Source: Streptomyces cylindrosporus (lineage in GTDB: Bacteria > Actinomycetota > Actinomycetes > Streptomycetales > Streptomycetaceae). From it: a stretch of DNA of 64,000 nt. A program made the translations under genes and the position numbers. The number at the start of each line of letters is the position of its first letter. Positions within the stretch are counted from its first letter, which is position 1. This document shows, piece after piece, positions 1 through 7,886 of the stretch. Where the stretch lies: the NCBI RefSeq assembly GCF_022698165.1, contig NZ_JALDAY010000015.1:62001-126000 (forward strand), written 5' to 3'. The notes beneath the pieces are model-generated. The model was not told the DNA's origin. It searched no databases and worked only from the letters and a program-made list of their open reading frames with translations.

Positions 1-999
1 CAGCTCGAACTCGTCATGTCCCGCGACCTGTTGCTGCTCGACGCGGACATCGACCCGCGCGAGGCCTTCAACCGGCTCGACGCGGCCAACCGGCGTTACG
101 CCCCCGCGGTCGACGCGGAGGGCCGCCTCGCCGGCATCCTCACCCGCAAGGGCGCGCTGCGCGCCACGCTGTACACGCCGGCCGTCGACGCGAACGGCAG
201 GCTGCGCATCGCCGCGGCCGTCGGGATCAACGGCGACGTCGCGGGCAAGGCCAAGCAGCTGCTCGACGCGGGCGTGGACACGCTCGTCATCGACACGGCG
301 CACGGGCACCAGGAGTCGATGATCGGCGCGATCAAGGTCGTGCGGGCGCTCGACCCGCAGGTGCCGATCGTCGCCGGCAACATCGTCGCCGCGGAGGGTG
401 TCCGGGATCTGATCGAGGCGGGCGCGGACATCATCAAGGTCGGTGTCGGGCCGGGCGCGATGTGCACGACCCGGATGATGACCGGTGTCGGGCGGCCGCA
501 GTTCTCCGCCGTGCTGGAGTGCGCGGCCGAGGCGAGGAAGTACGGCAAGCACGTGTGGGCCGACGGTGGTGTACGGCACCCCCGGGACGTCGCGATGGCG
601 CTGGCCGCCGGGGCGTCGAACGTGATGATCGGGTCGTGGTTCGCGGGGACGTACGAGTCGCCGGGCGATCTGCAGCAGGACGCGAACGGCCGCCTCTACA
701 AGGAGTCGTTCGGCATGGCGTCCGCGCGGGCCGTGCGCAACCGCACCTCGGACGAGTCGGCGTACGACCGCGCCCGCAAGGCCCTGTTCGAGGAGGGCAT
801 CTCGACCTCCCGCATGTTCCTCGACCCGGCCCGTCCGGGCGTCGAGGACCTGATCGACTCGATCATCGCGGGCGTCCGCTCCTCCTGCACGTACGCCGGC
901 GCGGGCTCCCTGGAGGAGTTCGCGGAGAAGGCCGTCGTCGGCATCCAGAGCGCGGCGGGCTACGCCGAGGGCAAGCCACTGCACGCCAGCTGGAGTTGA
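1..999 (+). CDS. guaB1: GuaB1-type IMP dehydrogenase/GMP reductase family protein (5' end missing)
   Basis: The reading frame is open from base 1, so the gene starts upstream of the window; the first internal ATG is at 16. The remaining protein has the end of a CBS-pair segment (about the first 60 residues) followed by a (beta/alpha)8 barrel. The catalytic loop VGPGAMCTTRMMTG contains the nucleophilic cysteine (about residue 150 counted from base 16) and is followed by the ADGGVRHPRD phosphate-binding stretch. Family knowledge: actinobacterial GuaB1 proteins resemble IMP dehydrogenase, and a mycobacterial member acts as GMP reductase in guanine salvage, so the IMP dehydrogenase label may be wrong. 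Stop TGA at 997-999. Confidence 0.85.
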   Translation, partial: QLELVMSRDLLLLDADIDPREAFNRLDAANRRYAPAVDAEGRLAGILTRKGALRATLYTPAVDANGRLRIAAAVGINGDVAGKAKQLLDAGVDTLVIDTAHGHQESMIGAIKVVRALDPQVPIVAGNIVAAEGVRDLIEAGADIIKVGVGPGAMCTTRMMTGVGRPQFSAVLECAAEARKYGKHVWADGGVRHPRDVAMALAAGASNVMIGSWFAGTYESPGDLQQDANGRLYKESFGMASARAVRNRTSDESAYDRARKALFEEGISTSRMFLDPARPGVEDLIDSIIAGVRSSCTYAGAGSLEEFAEKAVVGIQSAAGYAEGKPLHASWS

Positions 1000-1095
1000 G
1001 CCGAGTTCCGCGCGTACGGCTCCCGTCGACATCCGGGGGCCGTACCGCGAGGTCGACAGCGCCCGCGCAACGAAGGCCCGTGGGCCCGCGATGAA

Positions 1096-1110
1096 CGCAA
1101 GGATCTTGCG
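1096..1110. promoter_or_regulatory. 15-bp perfect palindrome upstream of permease/Lrp unit
   Basis: CGCAAG-GAT-CTTGCG is a perfect inverted repeat, followed at 1116-1126 by a related half-site (ACGCAAGGTTG) and at 1133-1144 by TTCG-TCTG-CGAA. The cluster lies about 160 bases before the permease start, in the 268-base gap after guaB1. The Lrp-type regulator encoded just behind the permease is a natural candidate ligand; that link is inference from position only. Confidence 0.45.
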
Positions 1111-1267
1111 GGTGTACGCAAGGTTGCTGCATTTCGTCTGCGAAGCATCCGCCCGTAGTGTCATGCGCTGTACGTGGCGTGGCAGGGACCCCGCTCGGTG
1201 GGTTCCTGTTCGCGCAGGGCGCCGCCGGTCCCCGCCCGCCTGACCGTCATGACGAAGGAGTCAGCGC

Positions 1268-2734
1268 GTGCTGGACCAAGGCGCACCCCCGCAGAGCCGC
1301 ACCTCACCGGCCCCGCCGCCCCCGGGGGCGATAGCGAGCCTCATGCGGCGCAAGCCCGTGGAACGCCTGGTCGCCGAGGGAGGCCAGGGCGAGGGCGGCA
1401 GTCTCCGCCGCTCGCTCGGGCTGTGGCAGCTCACCATGATCAGCATCGGCGCCACCCTCGGCACCGGCATCTTCGTGGTCCTCGGCGAAGCCGTCCCGAA
1501 GGCCGGTCCCGCCGTCACCCTCTCCTTCGTGATCGCCGGTCTGACCGCCCTGTTCTCCGCCCTCTCCTACGCCGAGCTGGCCGGCACCATCCCGGTCTCC
1601 GGCTCCTCGTACTCGTACGCATACGCAACCATGGGCGAGCTGATCGCCTGGATCTGCGGCTGGTGCCTGGTCCTGGAGTACGGCGTGTCCGTCGCCGCCG
1701 TCGCGGTCGGCTGGGGCGAGTACCTCAACGAACTGCTCGACGGGACCATCGGCGTCACCATCCCGGACGCGCTGTCCGCCCCGCCCGGCGACGGCGGCAT
1801 CTTCAACCTGCCCGCGCTGATCGTCGTACTCCTCGCCATGGCCTTCCTGCTCGGCGGCGCCCGCGAGTCGGCGCGCGCCAACACCGTCATGGTGTGCGTG
1901 AAGATCGCCGCGCTGGTGCTGTTCTGCGCCATCGGCATCCAGGGCTTCCGGTCCGGGAACTACGAGCACTTCATGCCGCTCGGCATGGCGGGCGTGAGCG
2001 CCGCGGGTGCCACGCTGTTCTTCTCGTACATCGGCTTCGACGCCGCCTCCACCGCCGGCGAGGAGGCGAAGAACGCCCAGCGCGACCTGCCCCGCGCCAT
2101 CATGCTGTCGCTCGTCATCGTCACCGCGCTGTACGTGCTGGTCGCCGCCGTCGCCGTCGGCGCCAAGCCCTGGCAGCGGTTCAACGACTCCGAGGCCGCG
2201 CTCGCCCAGATCATGCGGGACGTCACCGGGCAGAGCTTCTGGGGCACGCTGCTCGCCGCCTGCGCCGTCATCGCCATCGCGAGCGTCGTGCTGACCGTGC
2301 TCTACGGCCAGACCCGCATCCTCTTCGCCATGTCCCGCGACGGCCTGGTGCCCAAGGTGTTCGCCAAGGTCCACCCGAAGACCGGCACACCCCGCGCCAA
2401 CACCGTAATCGTGTCCCTGTTCTGCGGTGTCCTCGCCGCCGCGATCCCGCTCGGCCAGCTCGCCGACGCCACCAGCATCGGCACCCTCTTCGCCTTCGGG
2501 CTGGTCAACATCGCCGTGGTCGTGCTGCGCCGCACCCGCCCGGAGATGCCCCGCACCTTCCGCGTCCCGCTCTCACCCGTGCTGCCCGTGCTGGGCCTCG
2601 GCTTCTGCGTCTGGATGATGGGCAGCCTGTCCGCCGTCACCTGGATCGTCTTCGGTGTCTGGATGGCCGCCGGGCTCGTGTTCTACTTCGGGTACGGCCA
2701 TCGCCGATCCCGACTGGCAACACCGGAAAGCTGA
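1268..2734 (+). CDS. APC-superfamily amino acid permease
   Basis: 488-residue polytopic membrane protein with a hydrophilic N-terminal tail of about 50 residues and 12 or more hydrophobic segments. The APC signature GATLGTGIFVVLG sits at residues 61-73, and the conserved cytoplasmic loop GFDAASTAGEEAKNAQRDLP follows the sixth to seventh segment, typical of the cationic amino acid transporter (CAT/YfnA) branch. The GTG start at 1268 has AAGGAG seven bases upstream. The stop lies ten bases before the Lrp gene, so the two are probably co-transcribed. With the downstream lysine-degrading pair davA-davB, lysine or another basic amino acid is a plausible substrate, but that is inferred from context. 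Confidence 0.85.
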   Translation: MLDQGAPPQSRTSPAPPPPGAIASLMRRKPVERLVAEGGQGEGGSLRRSLGLWQLTMISIGATLGTGIFVVLGEAVPKAGPAVTLSFVIAGLTALFSALSYAELAGTIPVSGSSYSYAYATMGELIAWICGWCLVLEYGVSVAAVAVGWGEYLNELLDGTIGVTIPDALSAPPGDGGIFNLPALIVVLLAMAFLLGGARESARANTVMVCVKIAALVLFCAIGIQGFRSGNYEHFMPLGMAGVSAAGATLFFSYIGFDAASTAGEEAKNAQRDLPRAIMLSLVIVTALYVLVAAVAVGAKPWQRFNDSEAALAQIMRDVTGQSFWGTLLAACAVIAIASVVLTVLYGQTRILFAMSRDGLVPKVFAKVHPKTGTPRANTVIVSLFCGVLAAAIPLGQLADATSIGTLFAFGLVNIAVVVLRRTRPEMPRTFRVPLSPVLPVLGLGFCVWMMGSLSAVTWIVFGVWMAAGLVFYFGYGHRRSRLATPES

Positions 2735-2744
2735 CCGAACCACC

Positions 2745-3197
2745 GTGCTGAACGATCTCGACGAACGCATCGTGCACGCCCTCGCCGAGGACGCCCGCCG
2801 CTCCTACGCGGACATCGGGCAGATCGTGGGCCTCTCCGCCCCCGCCGTGAAGCGGCGGGTGGACCGGCTGCGCGCCACCGGCGCCATCACCGGGTTCACC
2901 GTACGGGTGGACCCGTCGGCCCTCGGCTGGGAGACCGAGGGGTTCGTCGAGATCTACTGCCGGCACAACACCTCGCCGGAGACCATCCGGCGAGGCCTGG
3001 AGCGCTACCAGGAGGTCGTCGCCGCGTCGACCGTCACCGGCGACGCGGACGCGATCGTGCAGGTCTTCGCCTCCGACATGCGGCACTTCGAGCGGGTCCT
3101 GGAGCGGATCGCCGGGGAGCCCTTCGTCGAGCGCACCAAGTCGGTGCTGGTCCTGTCGCCGCTGCTGCGCCGCTTCTCGTCGGGGTCGCCGACGTAA
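2745..3197 (+). CDS. Lrp/AsnC-family transcriptional regulator
   Basis: 150 residues from the GTG at 2745, which begins directly with the family's usual LNDLDERIVHAL start; longer in-frame versions would run back into the permease. The N-terminal winged helix-turn-helix (SYADIGQIVGLSAPAVKRRVDRL) is followed by the RAM ligand-binding domain with AASTVTGDADAIVQVF. Proteins of this family sense amino acids and usually act on their own promoter and neighbouring transport or catabolic genes. It sits directly behind the permease and upstream of davA-davB, suggesting control of lysine uptake and use. The palindrome at 1096-1110 is a candidate site. Confidence 0.87.
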   Translation: MLNDLDERIVHALAEDARRSYADIGQIVGLSAPAVKRRVDRLRATGAITGFTVRVDPSALGWETEGFVEIYCRHNTSPETIRRGLERYQEVVAASTVTGDADAIVQVFASDMRHFERVLERIAGEPFVERTKSVLVLSPLLRRFSSGSPT

Positions 3198-3225
3198 TCC
3201 GGGGGACGGCTGCTCCGGGTCCGCC

Positions 3226-3241
3226 TACCATCGATGGCATG
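3226..3241 (+). promoter_or_regulatory. Probable leaderless promoter: -10 TACCAT before ATG 3239
   Basis: TACCAT at 3226-3231 lies seven bases before an ATG at 3239, the spacing usual for leaderless Streptomyces transcripts. That ATG is in frame with the MFS gene, but a TGA follows after five codons (3254-3256); see the MFS entry. No convincing -35 element is visible. Confidence 0.35.
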
Positions 3242-3337
3242 ACCTGGCGACATTGATCCACCACCTCCGGCGTCCGCCGGCTCACGGCCACGCTGTACGG
3301 CTACGCGTTCCTGGACGACTTCGTCCTCCTGTACCCG

Positions 3338-4447
3338 GTGTACGCGCTGCTGTTCAGCGACACCGGCCTGTCCGTCCAGCAGATCTCCTCCCTCTTCGCC
3401 CTCTGGTCCCTAACCGGTGTCGTGCTGGAGGTGCCCTCGGGCGCCTGGGCCGACGCCGTCTCCCGACGGCTCCTGCTGTGGCTCGGCCCGCTGCTGACCG
3501 CGGTCGGCTTCGCGCTGTGGGTGCTCGTCCCGTCGTACTGGGCCTTCGCCCTCGGTTTCGTGTTGTGGGGCACACGCGGAGCACTGGTGTCCGGCGCCCT
3601 GGAGGCGCTCGTCTACGAGGAGCTGGACCGACTCGGCGCCGCCGACCGGTACGCCCACGTCATGGGCCGGGCCCATGCGGCGGGGCTGGTCGCGGTGATG
3701 GCGGCGACGGGGCTCGCCGGGCCCGTGTTCGCGTGGGGCGGCTATCCGGCCATCGGCGCGGCGAGCGTGCTGGTCTGTCTGGCGTCCGCGGCGACGGCGA
3801 CCCGGTTCCCCGAGCACCGCGGCCCCGCGGGCGAGGGCGGTGAGAGCTGGGCCGCGACGTTGAGGGCCGGGCTCGTGGAGGTGCGGCGCGAGCGGTCGGT
3901 GCGCGGGGCGATCCTGCTGGTCCCGGCCGTGACCGCCGTATGGGGAGCGCTGGACGAGTACACGCCGCTGCTGGTGCGGGACACCGGGGTGGCGGAGGCG
4001 GCAGTTCCGTATCTGCTGCTGGTGATCTGGGCCGGGGCGACGGCCGGGAGCCTGCCGGCGGGGCGGTGCGAACGGCTGGGGAGGCCGGGGCTCGCCTGGC
4101 TGCTCGGGGGAGCGGCCGCGGCGCTGGCCGTGGGAGCCATGGGCCGGACACCGGTCGCCCTCGGCCTGGTCGCGCTCGCCTTCGGCGGCTTCCAGCTGAC
4201 GACCGTCCTCGCCGACGCACGGCTGCAGCGGCGCCTCGACGACTCCGGGCGGGCGACCGTGACCTCGGTCGCGGGCCTCGGCACGGATCTGGCCACGGTC
4301 GCCGTGTACGAGGGGTACGGGGCGATCGCGACGAGGGCCGGGCATGCGGTCACCTTCGCCGTGTTCGCGGTGCCCTACCTGCTCATTGCCCTGCTGCTGG
4401 CGGTGCCGCGCAACGAATCGCCGTCGGACCGGCGCCGTGCGCAATGA
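3338..4447 (+). CDS. MFS transporter, N-terminus interrupted or start unclear
   Basis: Major facilitator protein of about 370 residues with 10-11 visible hydrophobic helices and the loop motif GAWADAVSRRLLL after the second helix. The annotated GTG at 3338 is the first usual start codon. However, the frame stays open and hydrophobic upstream from 3257 (LTATLYGYAFLDDFVLLYPV), which looks like the missing first helix. An in-frame ATG at 3239 with a leaderless-type -10 is cut off by TGA at 3254-3256. Either the gene carries a nonsense change, or translation begins at a rare codon such as GTC at 3272, or the transporter truly starts at 3338 without a full helix 1. Substrate unknown; the neighbours suggest amino-acid metabolism. 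Confidence 0.7.
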   Translation: MYALLFSDTGLSVQQISSLFALWSLTGVVLEVPSGAWADAVSRRLLLWLGPLLTAVGFALWVLVPSYWAFALGFVLWGTRGALVSGALEALVYEELDRLGAADRYAHVMGRAHAAGLVAVMAATGLAGPVFAWGGYPAIGAASVLVCLASAATATRFPEHRGPAGEGGESWAATLRAGLVEVRRERSVRGAILLVPAVTAVWGALDEYTPLLVRDTGVAEAAVPYLLLVIWAGATAGSLPAGRCERLGRPGLAWLLGGAAAALAVGAMGRTPVALGLVALAFGGFQLTTVLADARLQRRLDDSGRATVTSVAGLGTDLATVAVYEGYGAIATRAGHAVTFAVFAVPYLLIALLLAVPRNESPSDRRRAQ

Positions 4448-4551
4448 ACCGCCCACCGCCGCGCAACGGCTCCTTCTTGCTGGTCGGCGGCCGGCGGCCG
4501 TACCGTCTAAAAGGCCCCCCGAACCCCCCTTCGCCCCGGTGAGGAACACGC

Positions 4552-5340
4552 ATGCGCACCGCCCTGCTCCAGAGCTCCGGCCGACCCGGCTCCGTCGTCG
4601 AGAACCTCAAGGTCCTCGACGCGGCCGCGGGCCGTGCCGCCGCCGCGGGGGCCGCGCTGCTGGCCGCGCCGGAGATGTTCCTGACCGGGTACGCGATCGG
4701 TGACGACATCGCGCGCCTCGCCGAGCCCGCCGACGGCGACTCCGCCGACGCGATCGCCGACATCGCCGCCCGGCACGGGCTCGCGATCGCGTACGGCTAC
4801 CCGGAGCGCGAGGGCGAGACCGTCTTCAACTCCGCCCAGCTGATCTCCGCCGAGGGCGACCGGCTCGCGAACTACCGCAAGACCCACCTCTTCGGCTGCT
4901 TCGAGCACGACCACTTCGCACCGGGCGAGCAGCCGGTCGTCCAGGCCGAGCTGGACGGGATCACCGTCGGGCTGATGATCTGCTACGACGTCGAGTTCCC
5001 GGAGAACGTCCGCGCCCACGCCCTGGCCGGCACCGACCTCCTCGTGGTGCCCACGGCGCAGATGCACCCGTTCCAGTTCGTCGCCGAGGCCCTGGTCCCG
5101 GTGCGCGCCTGGGAGAACCAGATGTACGTCGCGTACGTCAACCGGGTCGGCCAGGAAGGGGAGTTCGACTTCGTCGGCCTCTCCACGCTGGCCGGGCCCG
5201 ACGGGGTCGCCCGCACCCGGGCCGGCCGCGGCGAGGAGCTGCTCCTCGCCGACGTGGACCCCGCCTTCCTCGCCGCCTCCCGCGAGGCCAACCCGTACCT
5301 GAAGGACCGCCGCCCCGGTCTGTACGGGTCCCTCATCTGA
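4552..5340 (+). CDS. davA: Nitrilase-superfamily amidase, 5-aminovaleramidase type (DavA)
   Basis: 262 residues, the size of a single carbon-nitrogen hydrolase domain. The catalytic triad is visible: Glu41 (APEMFLTGY), Lys110 (NYRKTHLFG) and Cys144 (GLMICYDVEFPE). ATG at 4552 has GGTGAGG upstream. It lies 43 bases before a flavin enzyme that closely resembles Pseudomonas DavB. In that pathway DavA hydrolyses 5-aminovaleramide to 5-aminovalerate and ammonia, giving the lysine-to-glutarate route. Annotation as DavA rests mainly on the pairing; a general omega-amidase role is the alternative. A -10-like TACCGT lies near 4500. Confidence 0.8.
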   Translation: MRTALLQSSGRPGSVVENLKVLDAAAGRAAAAGAALLAAPEMFLTGYAIGDDIARLAEPADGDSADAIADIAARHGLAIAYGYPEREGETVFNSAQLISAEGDRLANYRKTHLFGCFEHDHFAPGEQPVVQAELDGITVGLMICYDVEFPENVRAHALAGTDLLVVPTAQMHPFQFVAEALVPVRAWENQMYVAYVNRVGQEGEFDFVGLSTLAGPDGVARTRAGRGEELLLADVDPAFLAASREANPYLKDRRPGLYGSLI

Positions 5341-5383
5341 ATTCCCCCGGCTTTCACCAGTTTTCGCAAGGAGTCCGTACCCC

Positions 5384-7087
5384 ATGACGTCCACGGTGCC
5401 CAACGCCGTCGAGCACGCCGACGAGCAGCAGCTGCCGCCGATCACCATGTTCGGCCCGGACTTCCCGTACGCCTACGACGACTTCCTCGCCCACCCGGCG
5501 GGCCTCGGCCAGATACCGGCAACCGAGCACGGCACCGAGGTCGCCGTCATCGGCGGCGGACTGTCCGGCATCGTGGCCGCGTACGAGCTGATGAAGATGG
5601 GCCTCAAGCCGGTCGTGTACGAGGCCGACCGGATCGGCGGGCGGCTGCGGACCGTCGGCTTCGAGGGCCAGGGGACCGAGGGCCTGACCGCCGAGATGGG
5701 CGCGATGCGCTTCCCGCCGTCCTCCACCGCCCTCCAGCACTACATCGACCTGGTGGGCCTTGAGACCCGGCCCTTCCCCAACCCCCTTGCCGAGGCGACC
5801 CCTTCGACCGTCGTCGACCTCAAGGGCGAGTCGCACTACGCCGAGACGGTCGACGACCTGCCGCAGGTCTACCGCGATGTCGCCGACGCCTGGAACAAGT
5901 GCCTCGAAGAGGGCGCCGACTTCTCCGACATGAACCGCGCCCTGCGCGAGCGCGACGTCCCGCGCATCCGCGAGATCTGGGCCCGGCTCGTCGAGAAGCT
6001 CGACAACCAGACCTTCTACGGCTTCCTGTGCGACTCCGAGGCCTTCAAGTCCTTCCGCCACCGCGAGATCTTCGGCCAGGTCGGCTTCGGCACCGGCGGC
6101 TGGGACACCGACTTCCCCAACTCCATCCTGGAGATCCTGCGGGTCGTCTACACCGAGGCCGACGACCACCACCGCGGTATCGTCGGCGGCTCCCAGCAGC
6201 TGCCGCTGCGCCTGTGGGAGCGTGAGCCGGAGAAGATCGTGCACTGGCCGTACGGCACCTCGCTCGCGGAGCTGCACGACAACCGCGCACCCCGCCCGGC
6301 CGTCACGCGCCTGCACCGCACCGCCGGCAACCGGATCACGGTGACCGACGCGAACGGCGACATCCGCACCTACCAGGCGGCGATCTTCACCGCCCAGTCC
6401 TGGATGCTGCTGTCGAAGATCGCCTGCGACGACTCGCTCTTCCCGATCGACCACTGGACCGCGATCGAGCGCACCCACTACATGGAGTCCAGCAAGCTCT
6501 TCGTGCCCGTCGACCGCCCCTTCTGGCTGGACAAGGACGAGGAGACCGGCCGGGACGTCATGTCGATGACCCTCACCGACCGTATGACGCGCGGGACTTA
6601 CCTCCTGGACGACGGCCCGGACAAGCCCGCGGTCATCTGCCTCTCGTACACCTGGTGCGACGACAGCCTGAAGTGGCTGCCGCTGTCCGCGAACGAGCGG
6701 ATGGAGGTCATGCTGAAGTCGCTCGGCGAGATCTATCCGAAGGTCGACATCAGGAAGCACATCATCGGCAACCCGGTGACCGTGTCCTGGGAGAACGAGC
6801 CCTACTTCATGGGCGCCTTCAAGGCCAACCTGCCCGGCCACTACCGCTACCAGCGGCGCCTGTTCACGCACTTCATGCAGGACCGGCTGCCCGAGGACAA
6901 GCGGGGCATCTTCCTCGCCGGCGACGACATCTCCTGGACGGCCGGCTGGGCCGAGGGCGCGATCCAGACCGCCCTGAACGCCGTCTGGGGCGTGATGCAC
7001 CACTTCGGCGGTACGACGGACGCGAGCAACCCGGGCCCGGGCGACCTGTACGACGAGATCGCGCCCGTGGAGCTCCCGGAGGACTAG
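5384..7087 (+). CDS. davB: L-lysine 2-monooxygenase-type flavin amine oxidase (DavB)
   Basis: 567-residue FAD enzyme of the flavin amine oxidase superfamily. The dinucleotide-binding fold VAVIGGGLSG spans residues 53-62 with the ribose-binding Glu80, and the C-terminal FAD contact FLAGDDISWTAGWAEGAI is present. Segments such as FGPDFPYAYDDFLAHPAGLG near the N-terminus and NPGPGDLYDEIAP at the end match what I recall of Pseudomonas putida lysine 2-monooxygenase along the whole length, better than tryptophan 2-monooxygenase (IaaM). The reaction is oxidative decarboxylation of lysine to 5-aminovaleramide, the substrate of DavA. AAGGAG at 5368-5373 precedes the ATG. Later enzymes of the route (DavT, DavD) are not in this window. 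Confidence 0.83.
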   Translation: MTSTVPNAVEHADEQQLPPITMFGPDFPYAYDDFLAHPAGLGQIPATEHGTEVAVIGGGLSGIVAAYELMKMGLKPVVYEADRIGGRLRTVGFEGQGTEGLTAEMGAMRFPPSSTALQHYIDLVGLETRPFPNPLAEATPSTVVDLKGESHYAETVDDLPQVYRDVADAWNKCLEEGADFSDMNRALRERDVPRIREIWARLVEKLDNQTFYGFLCDSEAFKSFRHREIFGQVGFGTGGWDTDFPNSILEILRVVYTEADDHHRGIVGGSQQLPLRLWEREPEKIVHWPYGTSLAELHDNRAPRPAVTRLHRTAGNRITVTDANGDIRTYQAAIFTAQSWMLLSKIACDDSLFPIDHWTAIERTHYMESSKLFVPVDRPFWLDKDEETGRDVMSMTLTDRMTRGTYLLDDGPDKPAVICLSYTWCDDSLKWLPLSANERMEVMLKSLGEIYPKVDIRKHIIGNPVTVSWENEPYFMGAFKANLPGHYRYQRRLFTHFMQDRLPEDKRGIFLAGDDISWTAGWAEGAIQTALNAVWGVMHHFGGTTDASNPGPGDLYDEIAPVELPED

Positions 7088-7103
7088 CGCAGGCCAGTCC
7101 GGG

Positions 7104-7790
7104 CTAGTCCGGCAGTGGGGTGAGCAGCATGCGGCCCGCGAACCCCACCGCCGTGTCCAGCCGCTGGGTGAACTCGGCGGCCACGTCGGGCAGTCCGCGC
7201 AGCGCCCACAGGGCCCGGGCCGCGGTCCAGGTGGCGTCCCGCGCGCGCTCCAGGCTCCACGAGCCGAGCAGATGGGTGAGCGGGTCGGCGATCTGCAGGA
7301 GGTCGGGGCCCGGCATCAGATCTTCGCGGATGCGCTCCTCCAGCGAGACGAGGAGCTCGCCCACGCGGTCGAACTCGTCCTCCAGCGCGGCCGGTTCGCA
7401 GTCCAAGGTACGACAGGCGTCCACCACGGCGAGCGCCAGGTCGTGCCCGATGTGCGCGTTGATGCCCGCCAGCGCGAACTGCAGCGGACGTACACCGGGA
7501 TGGCGGCGGAACTGGAACAGGGGGCGCCAGCAGGCCGGCGGGCGGCGCTCGTCGGCCACCGCCTCGACGGCGGCGAGGTAGCGCTCCGCGAACCGCACGT
7601 CCAGGGTGATCGCGGCCCGCCGGTCCGGGAACCCGCCGGTGTCGATGCGCCGGTCGACCGCCTCGGTGACGGCGAGGTAGACGCGGTTGAAGACCGCGAT
7701 CCCGTCCCGCTCGGGCAGCGCCGAGTCCAGGGCGCGCATACGGGAGACGACCGCGTCTACGGATGTGGTGAACTGTTCCAATTGCGGCAT
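7104..7790 (-). CDS. DUF5995 family protein
   Basis: 228 residues, mostly helical, with no signal peptide or membrane segment. The stretch HPGVRPLQFALAGINAHIGHDLALAVV, containing a conserved HxxxxxxQ and INAHIGHDL, is the mark of the DUF5995 family, which is common in actinobacteria and has no established biochemical role. It converges on davB (17-base gap) and is divergent from the GH6 glucanase, so it is probably a single-gene unit. The histidine/asparagine-rich core could bind a metal, but no activity can be deduced. Confidence 0.75.
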   Translation of the reverse strand: MPQLEQFTTSVDAVVSRMRALDSALPERDGIAVFNRVYLAVTEAVDRRIDTGGFPDRRAAITLDVRFAERYLAAVEAVADERRPPACWRPLFQFRRHPGVRPLQFALAGINAHIGHDLALAVVDACRTLDCEPAALEDEFDRVGELLVSLEERIREDLMPGPDLLQIADPLTHLLGSWSLERARDATWTAARALWALRGLPDVAAEFTQRLDTAVGFAGRMLLTPLPD

Positions 7791-7886
7791 GGGGGAAGGG
7801 TCCCAGTCCTAGGCTGACGGGAGTGGCGGCGAGCCCGAGGCTTCCCCAGAACGGGGGAACGCGCCCGCTGCGGGGGAGGGGCACGG

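Noticed and set aside
5354..7003. 549-codon reverse-strand frame opposite davB
   Set aside because: Antisense shadow without recognisable domains; the forward gene matches lysine 2-monooxygenase end to end.
5384..7087. Tryptophan 2-monooxygenase (IaaM, auxin pathway) assignment
   Set aside because: N-terminal FGPDFPYAYDD and C-terminal NPGPGDLYDEIAP segments and the DavA partner fit lysine monooxygenase better.
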